Source: Larkinella bovis
Lineage (GTDB): Bacteria > Bacteroidota > Bacteroidia > Cytophagales > Spirosomataceae
Length of the DNA: 64,000 nt
Assembly (NCBI RefSeq): GCF_042655385.1
Contig: NZ_JBHSMA010000005.1
Coordinates: forward strand, 124,001-188,000
Direction: 5' to 3'
Below the pieces are notes generated by a model. It was not told the origin of the DNA. It made no database searches and was given only the letters and a program-made list of their open reading frames with translations. Each line of letters begins with the position of its first letter. Within the stretch, counting starts at the first letter, position 1. A program made the position numbers and the translations under genes. Of the stretch, positions 40,243-50,100 are shown piece after piece.

Positions 40243-43140
40243 TTACTCCTTCGGCTTGGTGGAGGACGCGCCACCCAAAGCCGCCGGGGTAGCGGTGCCT
40301 TCCGCAACGGCGGGGTTGCCTTCTTTGTCGAGTTCGACAATTTCGTAACCCAGGCGCTGCAAACCGGGTTTGATGGCGGTTTTATTGCCCACCACCGTAA
40401 TAATCAGGTTGTTGACCGGCAGCCGCTTTTGGGCAATGGCGTCAATTTCCTTCTTCGTGATGGTTTTCAGAATCTGGCTCTGCTGCTCCACGAAATTGCC
40501 CGGCAGATCGTATTCGATAATCTGGTTGAGGAAGAGGGCTTTCTGGAACGAGGTTTCGTAGCGCAACGCATCCCGCTGGCCGACCGAACTTTTCAGGAAC
40601 GCCAGCTCGTCGTCTGTTATCCCGGCCTTGCCGTAATTCGTAATTTCCTTCACAAATTCGACCACCGAACTATCCGTAGCCGCAGCCTTGACACCCGCTG
40701 AGGCCGTAAACGGTCCGGGCGTTTTGGTGCTGCTGAAGGCCGAGCGGGCACCGTAGGTCCAGCCCTTGTCTTCGCGCAGGTTCATGTTGATGCGGCTGTT
40801 GAAGGCGCCCCCCAGAATGTAATTGGCGAGTCCGGCGCGGTAATATTCACCCGTTGCATCGAACGGAATGTCGGTCAGGTAGCCAATCCGGATTTCCGAC
40901 TGGGGTGCTTTGTCCTTGTCGATCAGGTAAATACGGGTTTTGTCAACCTTCTTCGCCAGCGTCGGTTTGGGCAGTTCGACCGGTTTGGCCGCCCATTTTT
41001 TCAGGAAATCAAGTTTCGGCAGAAGGGCGGTTTTCTCCACATCGCCTACCACCACGAGGTTCGTAACGGAGGGGGAGAAGTTTTGCTGGTAAAACGTTTT
41101 CACGTCGTCCAGCGTAAGGCTTTCGACGGTTTTCGTTGTGCCGCTGGTCGGCACGGCGCGGATGTTGTCGTGGCCGTACAGCAGTTTGTTGTAGGCCTTG
41201 TTGGCAATCACCACCGGTTGGGTGCTCTGGTTGGCAATCAGTTCGATCTGCTGCTTTTTCAGGCGCTCGAAATCTTCGGGCGCAAACCGGGGCCGGAACA
41301 TCTTTTCCTCCACCAGCGCCAAGGTTGCGTCGAGGTTTTTGGTCATCGACGAAACCGACACCTGAATGTCTTCGGTGCTGGCGTAAATCTGGATGCTGCT
41401 GCCTAGTTTTTCGAGTTTCGCGTTGATTTCCTCGTTGCTGAAATTCTGCGTCGCTTCGTTCATCAAAGCCGCCGTGAGCTGGGCAATCCCGGCTTTGGAG
41501 GGGTCTTTGGCCGAGAGCGTATGACCGCCTTTGACCGAAAACAGCAATGTTACTTCCGGAACTTCGTCATTTTTCGCGCCGATCATTTTCAATCCATTCG
41601 GCAGCTTATCCGTCCAGAACGGGGGCACTTTGACGGCCGGATTCGGGCCGGAAGCCGGTTTTTTGCTGCGATCGAACGAGTCCTTCGCCTTTACGTATTT
41701 CAAGCCTTCGTAGCCGTAGTCGGGTGCTTTATAGCCGTCGGTCACGATGGTATAATTGTCGGGATGCGCCACGATTTCCTTCTGATCTTTCGGATAAACC
41801 GTCAGGATGACGGCGTTTTTGCCTTTGATATACTGGTTGTAGACCCGCATAATATCCGCCTTCGTAACGGCCTGGTACCGTTTGATTTCCTTCGGCAGGT
41901 AATTGGGTGATCCCGTAAAAGTCTGAAATGAAGCCAGTTGGGAAACCTTTCCGGACACGCTCGACAGGTAATTGATGATGTCAGCTTCGCGGGTAGCTTT
42001 GAACTGGGCCAGATCGTCGTCGGTGACCCCGCGTTTTTCAAATTCCGTCAGTGTACGGCGGATAATGGCTTCGGTGCTGTCCAGCCGCATGGTCGGGTAC
42101 GGCAAGACAGTAAACGTAAATTCGCCCGCCAGTTCCTGCGCCGGATGCCCGACATTGGCCTGAACGGCTTTTTCGGTTTTGACCAGATTTTTGTAGAACA
42201 GGGAGCTTTTGCCACCACCCAGAATCTGGGCCAGGGCGTCGAGGGGCGCTTCGTCGGCGTGGAAACGCGGCACGGTCGGGTACACCATCCGCAGCATCGG
42301 AAACCGGACGTTGTCTTCGTACGATACGTAACGGTCTTTGGCCAGCACGGCGGGCGACACCGTGGTCTTGGTGACGGCGGGCCCTTTCGGAATGCTGCCG
42401 AAATACTTCTCGGCCAGTTGCACCACCTGCTTCGGGTCGACATCTCCGCCGACGGTCAAAACCGCATTGTTAGGGCCGTACCACCGCAGGAAGAAGTTCT
42501 TCAGGTCGTTGACGTTGACCCGGTTCAGGTCTTCGATGTACCCGATGGTCAGCCAGGAATAGGGGTGGCCGTAGGGGTACAGGTTTTTGGCGGTATACTC
42601 ATAAACCAGTCCGTAGGGCCGGTTATCGTAGCTTTGGCCGCGTTCGTTTTTGACGGTGGCGCGCTGAATTTCAAATTTCTTCTGGGTGACGGCGTCCAGC
42701 AGAAAACCCATGCGGTCGGCTTCGAGCCAGAGGGCGCGTTCGAGTTGGTTGCTGGGCAGGGTTTCGAAGTAGTTGGTCCGGTCGGTGTTGGTGGTTCCGT
42801 TCAGGGTTCCCCCGGCTTCGGTCACGATTTTAAAATGCTCGTCGTCGGCCACGTGGTCGGAACCCTGGAACATCATGTGTTCGAAGAAGTGCGCAAAACC
42901 GGACTTGCCGATTTCCTCCCGTGCCGAACCGACGTGGTAGGTTACATCGACGTGAACAATCGGATCGGAATGATCTTCGTGAACAATCAGGGTCAGGCCG
43001 TTGGGCAGGACATATTTCTGGTACGGAATGAGCAGTTCACCGTTTTTGCGGGTTACCGTTTCCACCAGTTTGGCTTGCGAAAAGGCCAGATGGGTGAGTG
43101 AAAGGCTAAGAAAGCCCAGGCAAAAGAGGAATTTTTTCAT
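40243..43140 (-). CDS. secreted M16 family zinc metallopeptidase, double-domain (about 965 residues)
   Basis: The signal peptide is MKKFLFCLGFLSLSLTHLAF (cleavage near FSQ). Two M16 units follow. The N-terminal unit (about 35-460) has the intact zinc motif HFFEH in GKSGFAHFFEHMMFQGSDH, and the third ligand in the NERGQSYDNRPYG region. The C-terminal unit (about 510-900) lacks HxxEH and looks like the inactive half, with NLREDKGWTYGARSAF as the substrate-clamping segment. The layout is that of PqqL/pitrilysin-like peptidases that degrade peptides in a closed chamber, here in the periplasm. The frame continues upstream to 43164, but the signal peptide fixes the start at 43140. The 519 bp upstream hold a candidate structured RNA on the same strand. 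Confidence 0.92.
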   Translation of the reverse strand: MKKFLFCLGFLSLSLTHLAFSQAKLVETVTRKNGELLIPYQKYVLPNGLTLIVHEDHSDPIVHVDVTYHVGSAREEIGKSGFAHFFEHMMFQGSDHVADDEHFKIVTEAGGTLNGTTNTDRTNYFETLPSNQLERALWLEADRMGFLLDAVTQKKFEIQRATVKNERGQSYDNRPYGLVYEYTAKNLYPYGHPYSWLTIGYIEDLNRVNVNDLKNFFLRWYGPNNAVLTVGGDVDPKQVVQLAEKYFGSIPKGPAVTKTTVSPAVLAKDRYVSYEDNVRFPMLRMVYPTVPRFHADEAPLDALAQILGGGKSSLFYKNLVKTEKAVQANVGHPAQELAGEFTFTVLPYPTMRLDSTEAIIRRTLTEFEKRGVTDDDLAQFKATREADIINYLSSVSGKVSQLASFQTFTGSPNYLPKEIKRYQAVTKADIMRVYNQYIKGKNAVILTVYPKDQKEIVAHPDNYTIVTDGYKAPDYGYEGLKYVKAKDSFDRSKKPASGPNPAVKVPPFWTDKLPNGLKMIGAKNDEVPEVTLLFSVKGGHTLSAKDPSKAGIAQLTAALMNEATQNFSNEEINAKLEKLGSSIQIYASTEDIQVSVSSMTKNLDATLALVEEKMFRPRFAPEDFERLKKQQIELIANQSTQPVVIANKAYNKLLYGHDNIRAVPTSGTTKTVESLTLDDVKTFYQQNFSPSVTNLVVVGDVEKTALLPKLDFLKKWAAKPVELPKPTLAKKVDKTRIYLIDKDKAPQSEIRIGYLTDIPFDATGEYYRAGLANYILGGAFNSRINMNLREDKGWTYGARSAFSSTKTPGPFTASAGVKAAATDSSVVEFVKEITNYGKAGITDDELAFLKSSVGQRDALRYETSFQKALFLNQIIEYDLPGNFVEQQSQILKTITKKEIDAIAQKRLPVNNLIITVVGNKTAIKPGLQRLGYEIVELDKEGNPAVAEGTATPAALGGASSTKPKE

Positions 43141-43404
43141 GGTATAGCTGATGAAACCATACAAATTAACTGGAATAAATGCAGCTTAAAAAGGGCAACT
43201 GGTGGTAAAGAGATGAAAATAAAAACGAAAAGGCTGCTTTGGGGAAAAAGGCGGTTTTTAACGAGGATGAAACCGGGATCGCCCCCTGGATGCGGTTATT
43301 CAAAACCGGGTGGGCGTTGATCGATAACCGGTTTTTGTTCAGCGACGGGCGGCCAGGATGGAAAAGAAGCTGGTAATGGAAAACCGGAAGGAGGCTGGCA
43401 AAAA

Positions 43405-43600
43405 CAAAATAAGCCCATTAGAAATCCAGTGGGCTTATCCTACTAACCTATGATGAAATAGTATTCTACGATACAATACTATTAAGGTATTAGGAACTAA
43501 CTATGCCGGACTCTCCTGCTTCTTCCAAAAATAGTTAGCCGATGGCATCGTTAGACCCGGCGGTTTTTTCGCTTTGGGAGTCAGGAGAGGGCAGGAAGGT
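43405..43600 (-). ncRNA. candidate structured small RNA (or leader) upstream of the M16 gene
   Basis: Three stems follow each other on the minus strand: ATAGTTAG/CTAACTAT (43538-43531 with 43504-43497), AATAGTATT/AATACTATT (43483-43475 with 43465-43457, perfect 9 bp), and a terminator stem ATAAGCCCA/TGGGCTTAT (43438-43430 with 43417-43409) followed by TTTGTTTTT. A -7-like TAGTTTTTG lies near 43607-43615. Inside is a 15-codon frame from ATG at 43548 to TAG at 43501 (MPSANYFWKKQESPA). It could be a free sRNA, a peptide-coding RNA, or an attenuated leader of the M16 gene 270 bp on. I could not assign it to a known class. The 43165-43404 part of the gap shows only GC-poor sequence. Confidence 0.5.
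43409..43438 (-). terminator. intrinsic terminator of the structured RNA
   Basis: A perfect 9-bp stem (ATAAGCCCA / TGGGCTTAT) with a 12 nt loop is followed on the minus strand by TTTGTTTTT. The plus strand has no T-run after it. Confidence 0.8.
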
Positions 43601-43683
43601 CGTTCTCCAAAAACTACACAGATTTGTTGGTAAAGCACTATTTAACGCGCCACGGCTAAAAACCGGGTTTATATTTTGAATCA

Positions 43684-44721
43684 ATGGCTGTATTCTGGGG
43701 AGTTGTCCTGCATGCGATCGGAGGGTTTGCGTCCGGCAGTTTTTATTTACCTTATAAAAAAGTAGAGGGCTGGTCGTGGGAAAGTTACTGGCTCGTGGGC
43801 GGTATTTTCTCGTGGGTATTTGCTCCGGTAATTTTCGGACTGCTCACCGTTCCGAATCTGTTCGACGTGCTGGCGGCTGCACCCACCGAAACCGTTTGGT
43901 GGTCGTATTTCTGGGGCGTTCTCTGGGGGTTCGGCGGTCTGACCTTCGGGCTAACCATGCGGTACCTGGGCATGTCGCTGGGCATGGCCGTGGTGCTGGG
44001 TCTTTGTGCGGTTTTTGGGACCATCGTTCCACCGATCTGGCAGGGGCAGTTTAGTGGGCTGGTTCAATCCTTGTCCGGGCAGGTCATTTTGCTGGGGCTG
44101 GCCATCTGCGTCCTGGGGATTTCAATTTGTGGTATTGCCGGGATGATGAAGGAAAAGTCGATGCCGGAGGAGAAAAAGAAAGAAGTCATTGCCGAATTTG
44201 ACCTCAAAAAAGGGATTCTGGTGGCCGTTTTCTCGGGCGTGATGAGTGCCTGCTTTTCGTTTGGGGTCACGGCGGGGCAGCCCATTGCCGAACTGGCGGT
44301 GCAGTACGGGGCCGATCCGCTCTACATGAACAACGCTCCGTATGTATTTATTTTGCTGGGCGGTCTGACGACCAATGCGATCTGGTGTATCTACCTCAAC
44401 ATCAGGAATAAAACGTATACGGATTACCGCAATGTCTCGGCACCTGCGGTGCGAAACATCATCTTCTGTGCGCTGGCCGGCGTCACCTGGTACCTGCAAT
44501 TTTTCTTCTACGGCATGGGCGACAGCAAAATGGGCGAATACCGGTTTTCGGGCTGGACGCTGCACATGGCCTTCATCATTGCCTTCAGCAGCTTCTGGGG
44601 GCTGTACCTGCACGAATGGCGCGGAGCCAATCGCCCGACCATGCGGACGATCACCATCGGCATTGCCACCGTCGTTTTTTCAACCGTCGTGGTGGGCATC
44701 GGAAATTACCTGGCGGAATAA
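43684..44721 (+). CDS. rhaT: L-rhamnose/proton symporter
   Basis: 345 residues with ten predicted transmembrane helices and no signal peptide, the RhaT family size. Family segments include HAIGGFASGSFYLPYKKVEG, SWESYWLVGGIFSWVFAPVI, MRYLGMSLGMAVVLGLCAVF, SGVMSACFSFGVTAGQPIAE, and GVTWYLQFFFYGMGDSKMGE near the C-terminus. It imports L-rhamnose with protons across the inner membrane. It is a single gene, 15 kb from the rhaEW-rhaI-rhaB operon, and the next gene on is the ECF sigma factor of the utilisation locus. It may thus serve rhamnose released by that locus. Confidence 0.95.
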   Translation: MAVFWGVVLHAIGGFASGSFYLPYKKVEGWSWESYWLVGGIFSWVFAPVIFGLLTVPNLFDVLAAAPTETVWWSYFWGVLWGFGGLTFGLTMRYLGMSLGMAVVLGLCAVFGTIVPPIWQGQFSGLVQSLSGQVILLGLAICVLGISICGIAGMMKEKSMPEEKKKEVIAEFDLKKGILVAVFSGVMSACFSFGVTAGQPIAELAVQYGADPLYMNNAPYVFILLGGLTTNAIWCIYLNIRNKTYTDYRNVSAPAVRNIIFCALAGVTWYLQFFFYGMGDSKMGEYRFSGWTLHMAFIIAFSSFWGLYLHEWRGANRPTMRTITIGIATVVFSTVVVGIGNYLAE

Positions 44722-45205
44722 ATCCTGTTATAAACAGCCGCTGTCGGTGGTCGAAAAGGGACCTATTGGCAGACGCCGACCATGTCGGCAGTGGGGTACA
44801 ACAGCCTGCTGACGGGCACGAAAGCCCGGATTTGTCGTGGGTATACTCCAGGTATACCCACAATATAGACCACAATTCCGGTGATAGTGAACATTTTACC
44901 ACGCTATTCGGATGATGGGGTGTAGTAACAAGCGCTGCCGGACCTCATTTGCTTCTTTTTTCCCGTTCGCACCTCCTCTTCTCCTTTGTTAGATTCCCCG
45001 TTTTTCCCTTGTTGACGAAAGTCAGAAGATTTTTCAGGCTGCCATGTGGGGTAAAATAGTAAAAGTTTGTCCTAGAATTATTACATAGTTTCCGGAGGTC
45101 TGGTGGGTTAGACCAGAACCGGAAGGAGCTTGAGGGCAGTAGTCCAAATGAGCGAATCCAGGGTAATACCTTCTATGTAAGGAATGTAACGGTACGACTT
45201 TCTAA
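44722..45205. other. intergenic region between rhaT and the utilisation locus
   Basis: 484 bp without a supported gene. It holds three small perfect hairpins: CTGTT-ATA-AACAG (44725-44737), GCCGAC-CAT-GTCGGC (44775-44789) and GTGGGTATAC-TCCAG-GTATACCCAC (44837-44861). None has a T-run, so no classical terminator is evident. A further stem TCTGGT/ACCAGA lies near 45100-45118. The sigma-factor promoter is presumably in the last 170 bp; AAGTTTG near 45063 with TAGTTTC 16 bp on is the best, weak candidate. Confidence 0.5.
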
Positions 45206-45889
45206 ATGCCCTCAATCGACAGAATGGAATCCGAAGATCGGCAACGAGACGAATATGGAGTCAAGGGCCCAGGGCCCTGGGTCTCGGATACGTTCGGAGA
45301 GACAAAACTGATTTCGGATGAATATGTCATTCAGAGCAGTTTTATGGCCTCTCCGAAAAAAGGCTTCGAATTACTGTTTAGAAAATACTACACGAATTTA
45401 TGCAATCACGCCATCCGGTATGTGTATTCGAAGGAACTGGCGGAAGATATCGTCGCCGAAGTATTTACCAACTTCTGGAATAATAAAGTCTACGAGACGA
45501 TCGCCATTTCGTATCGTTCCTACTTATATACCGCCGTCAAAAACCGGTCTTATAACTGTATAAAACAGGAATTAAACCGGAATGAGAATATCCTGGATGC
45601 TCATCTGGATAGTGCTGGCTGTGAATCGCAGCCGGTGTTACGACCCGATGAAATTCTCCATTTTCACGAGCTGAATAAAAAAATAGAGCAAGCCATTCAG
45701 CACCTGCCGCAACAGTCAAGAAAGGCTTTTCAATTAAACCGGCTGGAAGGGAAAAAATACGCTGAAGTAGCCGTTGAAATGAAGCTGACGGTCAGTGCGG
45801 TAGAACGATTGATTAGCAGAGCCTTATCAAGAATCAGAAATGATATAAAACAGGGTTATTTTCTTTTGCCTTTGTTCCTGTTTGTCTGA
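45206..45889 (+). CDS. ECF RNA polymerase sigma factor, Bacteroidota expansion family
   Basis: 227 residues. Region 2 is at about 50-110 (FELLFRKYYTNLCNHAIRYV, then KELAEDIVAEVFTNFWNNK) and region 4 at about 160-215 (LPQQSRKAFQLNRLEGKKYA, then TVSAVERLISRALSRIRNDI). This is the type paired with FecR anti-sigma factors in Bacteroidota SusCD loci. The next gene, 34 bp on, is that FecR. The first 45 residues are an acidic extension with GPGPW coded by a GGGCCC-rich palindrome (CCCAGGGCCCTGGG at 45268-45281), unusual for the family. A later start near residue 47 is possible. It should drive transcription of the downstream SusC gene when released. Confidence 0.92.
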   Translation: MPSIDRMESEDRQRDEYGVKGPGPWVSDTFGETKLISDEYVIQSSFMASPKKGFELLFRKYYTNLCNHAIRYVYSKELAEDIVAEVFTNFWNNKVYETIAISYRSYLYTAVKNRSYNCIKQELNRNENILDAHLDSAGCESQPVLRPDEILHFHELNKKIEQAIQHLPQQSRKAFQLNRLEGKKYAEVAVEMKLTVSAVERLISRALSRIRNDIKQGYFLLPLFLFV

Positions 45890-45923
45890 CTGTGAAATGT
45901 GTGTTTAAAAGCAACTAAGTAGA

Positions 45924-47003
45924 ATGGATTCTATCGTAATTAAGAAAATAATATTCGATTACTTTGATGGAAATTATACTTCTATTCAACGGAAAACCAT
46001 TGAAGAATGGCTAGGGCAGGCGGGTAATCTTGACGTGTTTCATCAATACCTCGATGAGTGGGAAGCAGCGCATCCTCAATGTACTTTTGATCTGGAAAAA
46101 GGCCTGCAGAGAGTCAATGGTCAAATTAATGGGACCGTCTATAAAATTGAGCCGGATCGGGATAACTTTAAAAAACTTGGGTATTCCGGGTTGTTTAAAT
46201 GGCTGGCGGCAGCCTCGCTTGTCCTTGCGTTTTCCTGGTTAGGCTGGCAGTTTTTAACAAATAGGATTTCATCGTCTCAGGAAGTAGCTCTCCAGACCAT
46301 TCAGGCTCCTGCCGGGAATATATACGAAAAGGAAAATCTGACGAATAAGCCCATTCTGATCCATTTGCCCGATAATAGCTCGGTTATCTTACAGCCCAAA
46401 AGCCGGCTTAGTTATGTCCCCAACGAGTTTAATAAAGAAGTGAGGAAAGTTTTTCTATCGGGTGAAGCTTTTTTTGAAGTGCACAAGGATAAAAAGGTGC
46501 CCTTTTATGTGTATGCCAATGGGTTTATTACGAGTGTCTTGGGAACGAGCTTTTTTATAAACACGAATGGGAAGCGTTCCGAAGTGGTGGTTAAAACGGG
46601 CCGGGTTACCGTTTTTTTTGAAAGCGATTTACGCGAACATGCTGGTAATCCTGCAAAAGTAAGAGGGTTACAACTGCGGGCTAACGAACGGGTAGATCTC
46701 AGTTTAAAAAAATATACAGTTGAAAAGACCTCACTGCTTGAGCCGGAAAAATTAACATTACCCATTCAAAGCACCTCATTTACCTTCGATGAAGCACCCG
46801 TTGAAAAAATCTTGAATGACTTGAATAAGGTGTATAATGCTCAGATTGTATACGACGCCGAAGCCATAAAAAGTTGCCGGCTGACCGCCCGGTTATCCGA
46901 TGAGCCGTTGCTGGAAAAAATCGAATTAATCTGTGCTGCCATTGAAGCCAGTTTTAAACGGGAAGGTGATCAGATTATTATCCAGTCAACGGGTTGTCAA
47001 TAA
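45924..47003 (+). CDS. FecR family anti-sigma factor
   Basis: 359 residues. The cytoplasmic N-terminal part (about 1-88) binds the sigma factor and contains NYTSIQRKTIEEWLGQAGNL. A single transmembrane helix covers about 92-113 (LFKWLAAASLVLAFSWLGWQ). The periplasmic FecR domain follows at about 130-230 (HLPDNSSVILQPKSRLSYVP, KVFLSGEAFFEVHKDKKVPF, SVLGTSFFINTNG), then DUF4974 at about 275-357 (STSFTFDEAPVEKILNDLNK). The periplasmic part should contact the STN domain of the SusC encoded 98 bp downstream. A GTTC-TGAA-GAAC stem followed by seven T residues just after the stop may partly end this transcript. Confidence 0.95.
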   Translation: MDSIVIKKIIFDYFDGNYTSIQRKTIEEWLGQAGNLDVFHQYLDEWEAAHPQCTFDLEKGLQRVNGQINGTVYKIEPDRDNFKKLGYSGLFKWLAAASLVLAFSWLGWQFLTNRISSSQEVALQTIQAPAGNIYEKENLTNKPILIHLPDNSSVILQPKSRLSYVPNEFNKEVRKVFLSGEAFFEVHKDKKVPFYVYANGFITSVLGTSFFINTNGKRSEVVVKTGRVTVFFESDLREHAGNPAKVRGLQLRANERVDLSLKKYTVEKTSLLEPEKLTLPIQSTSFTFDEAPVEKILNDLNKVYNAQIVYDAEAIKSCRLTARLSDEPLLEKIELICAAIEASFKREGDQIIIQSTGCQ

Positions 47004-47101
47004 GTTCTGAAGAACCTTTTTTTGCTCGTGATCTTGTTTACCCTATAGCCTCCACCCATACGCTGTTTCCAACTTAACTTACTTAACCCTTAAACAAAAC
47101 C

Positions 47102-50100
47102 ATGGGATTTTATTTACAAAACCGTAACCGAACAATTGCGGCCATGAAGATTACCCTGTACCAGCTGTTTCTTTTAGTGACGCTGGTGGGGGTTTCTTTT
47201 GCCTACGATGGGCATTCGCAGGAAATACTCAATCGGCGCATTAGTTTTAAAGCTGAAAACCAGTCCCTCAAAAGCGTACTGGGTGAAATCGAGAAGAGTG
47301 CCCGTGTCCGTTTTATTTATAACCCGGACTTACTGAAAAACGCGAAGCGGGTGAATATCTCCATCCAGAATCAAACCGTAGAGGAAGTCCTGACGAACGT
47401 GCTGACTCCGCTCAACCTGGGCTACCGGGTGATGGGCAAGCAGATCGTGTTGAACCGGGTTGATCCGAAGGCCGCCGTTGCGCCCGAAACCATTCCGGAT
47501 GAACCGGTTCTGGCGGTGGCCGAAACCGTTATCCGGGGTTCGGTCAAGGATGAAAAAGGCGATGCGGTGATTGGGGCCAGTGTCATCATCAAAGGCACCA
47601 CGAAAGGAACGACTACCGATGTTGATGGCCGGTTTTCCCTTTCCGTCGACAACAGCAATGTAACCCTGACCATTAGCTTCATTGGCTACGAAACGCAGGA
47701 TGTGGTGGTCGGTAACCGGAGCTTGCTGGACGTGGTGCTGAAACCGGATCTGAAGCAACTCGAGGAGATTGTGGTGGTGGGGTACGGCGAAGTAAAAAAG
47801 ACGGATTTAACGGGCGCGGTTTCGTCGGTTCAATCGAAAGACATCGTTCGGGCGAATCCGGTGATGGCTGCCAAAGCGATTCAGGGACAAATTGCGGGGG
47901 CCACTGTCACCAAAACGAGTAACAAACCGGGAGCACCGTACAACATTACGATTCGCGGAGAAAATACGATCAATAATTCAACGGCTCCGCTGGTGGTCAT
48001 CGATGGGTTGATGGGGGGCGATATCAACAACCTCAACCCGAATGATATTCAATCGATGGACGTACTGAAAGATGCGTCATCGACGGCCATTTACGGCGCG
48101 CGCGGGGCTAACGGGGTGATCATCATCACCACCAAGAAAGGGGCCTCCGGAAAACCGCGGGTTAGCTACGACAGCTACGTTGGGGTCAAACTTCCGGCGC
48201 ACATTCCGCGGCTGATGAACAGCGAGGAGTTTTACAAAGTCACCTATACGGACCGCCTGGCGGAAGGCCTGACGGGAGCCACCTTTACCTCCGCCGAGTT
48301 AGCGAATATCAAAGCGGGCAAAACCGCCGACTGGGTTGACCTGATTACGGATCCAGCTTTGCAAATGAGCCAGAACATCAGTGTGTCGGGCGGAAATGAA
48401 AACACCACTTACCGGTTTTCGGGCGGCTATCTGAACGAAAACGGAAACGTACTGCATACGGGCTATAAACGCTACAACCTGAACGCCGGTCTGGATAGCA
48501 AGTTGGGAAAGTACTTTAAAGCCGGATTTACGTCCTACATCAATTTCAGTACGCAGAATGTCGGCTCCATGGAGTCCCTGCGGAACGCTTACCGGGCTCG
48601 TCCGACCGGAACGGTTTATTACAGTGACCTGGCTAACCCGACTGAAAACGGCGATTTTAACATTGATGGCTACGCCTACTGGATGGGGATCAACGACAAG
48701 CAGGTGCCGAACCCGCTGGCGGATGTTGATCCCAAAACGTCCAAACTGGAATACCGGAACCTGACGGCGCTCGGTAATGTATACGCAGAAGTAACCCCGT
48801 TGAAAGGGCTTAGTTTCCGAACCTCGCTCTCAGCGGCTTACAAAACCGATCGGAACGGGGATTTCCGCGGCCAATGGTCAAAATCGCAGATTGGCAATTT
48901 GCCCCGGGCCCAGTACGATCACTATATCAACGGTAATTATACCCTGGATAACATCCTGAACTATACCCTGGAAGTCGGCAAACACCGGATTGCGGTGACC
49001 GGTTTGCAGAGTGCCTACTATATGCGGGATGAAGCCTACCGGATTGCGGTGCGAGACCTGCCCTACGATTCGGACTGGTATGCCTTGAACACGGGAACGC
49101 CGACCGCAATCACCAGCTCGATGTCGGAACGGACTTTATTGTCGTACATGGGGCGAATTAATTATACCTATAACGACAAGTACCTGTTGACTCTGACGGG
49201 CCGTTCGGACGGGGCATCGCAGCTTTCCGAAGGAAACAAATGGGCCTTTTTTCCGTCGGTGGCCGTTGCCTGGCGTTTGGGTGATGAGCAGTTTATTCGT
49301 GACCTGAATCTTTTCTCCAACTTAAAAGCGCGCGTGAGCTACGGTCAGGTGGGGAATTCGACCGTGAATCCGTACGGTACGCAGGCCAATCTGCTGAATA
49401 CCGGGTATGATTTTGATGGAACACCAGCCTGGGGGTTTGCTCCTGCGAACCTGGCGAATAAAAGCCTGAAATGGGAGCGGAGCAAGGAATACAACGTCGG
49501 TCTGGATTTTGGTTTTTTACAAAACCGGATCAGTGCCTCCTTCGAATGGTATAACCGGAAAACCGTTGATCTGATTCTGAACCAGAAAATTCCGGCGGCT
49601 ACCGGCTACACCCAGGTGGTGGGGAATGTGGGGCAGATTGGTAACAAGGGAATCGAGTTAACGCTCAATACCGTCAACATTGCCACGAGCGATTTTAGCT
49701 GGAACAGCACGTTTGCCTTTACCCGGAACCGGAATAAATTGCTTTCCCTGTACGGCGATGGACAAACCGTTGACAAAGGAAACAAGCTGTTCGTTGGGCA
49801 CCCTATCCGGCTCAACTACGATTATAAGTTCGACGGCATCTGGCAAACGGCCGATGCGGAACTGGCGAAGCAGTACAAGCAGGTTCCGGGCTCCGTTCGG
49901 GTGGTGGATACCAACAACGACGGTATTATTTCGTCAACGGATGCCATTGACGACCGGGTGATTCTGGGCTCGCAGATGCCCAACTGGATTCTGGGGGTTA
50001 CCAACCGGTTTAAGTACAAAAACTTTGACCTCTCCTTCTTCATTTATTACCGGGATGGGGTACAGTATTATAACAGCACGCTTTCCGGAACGTTTGGCGA

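Noticed and set aside
43501..43548. A 15-codon gene (MPSANYFWKKQESPA) as a separate CDS
   Set aside because: It is too short to support alone and overlaps a stem of the candidate RNA, so it is recorded inside the RNA feature instead.
43501..43548. The structured RNA as a tmRNA
   Set aside because: The peptide does not end in an ALAA-type tag, and no tRNA-Ala-like acceptor ends are present.
44616..44915. A 99-codon frame overlapping the end of rhaT and extending into the gap
   Set aside because: Its first third is an out-of-frame shadow of rhaT and the rest matches nothing I recognise. It has no ribosome-binding context.
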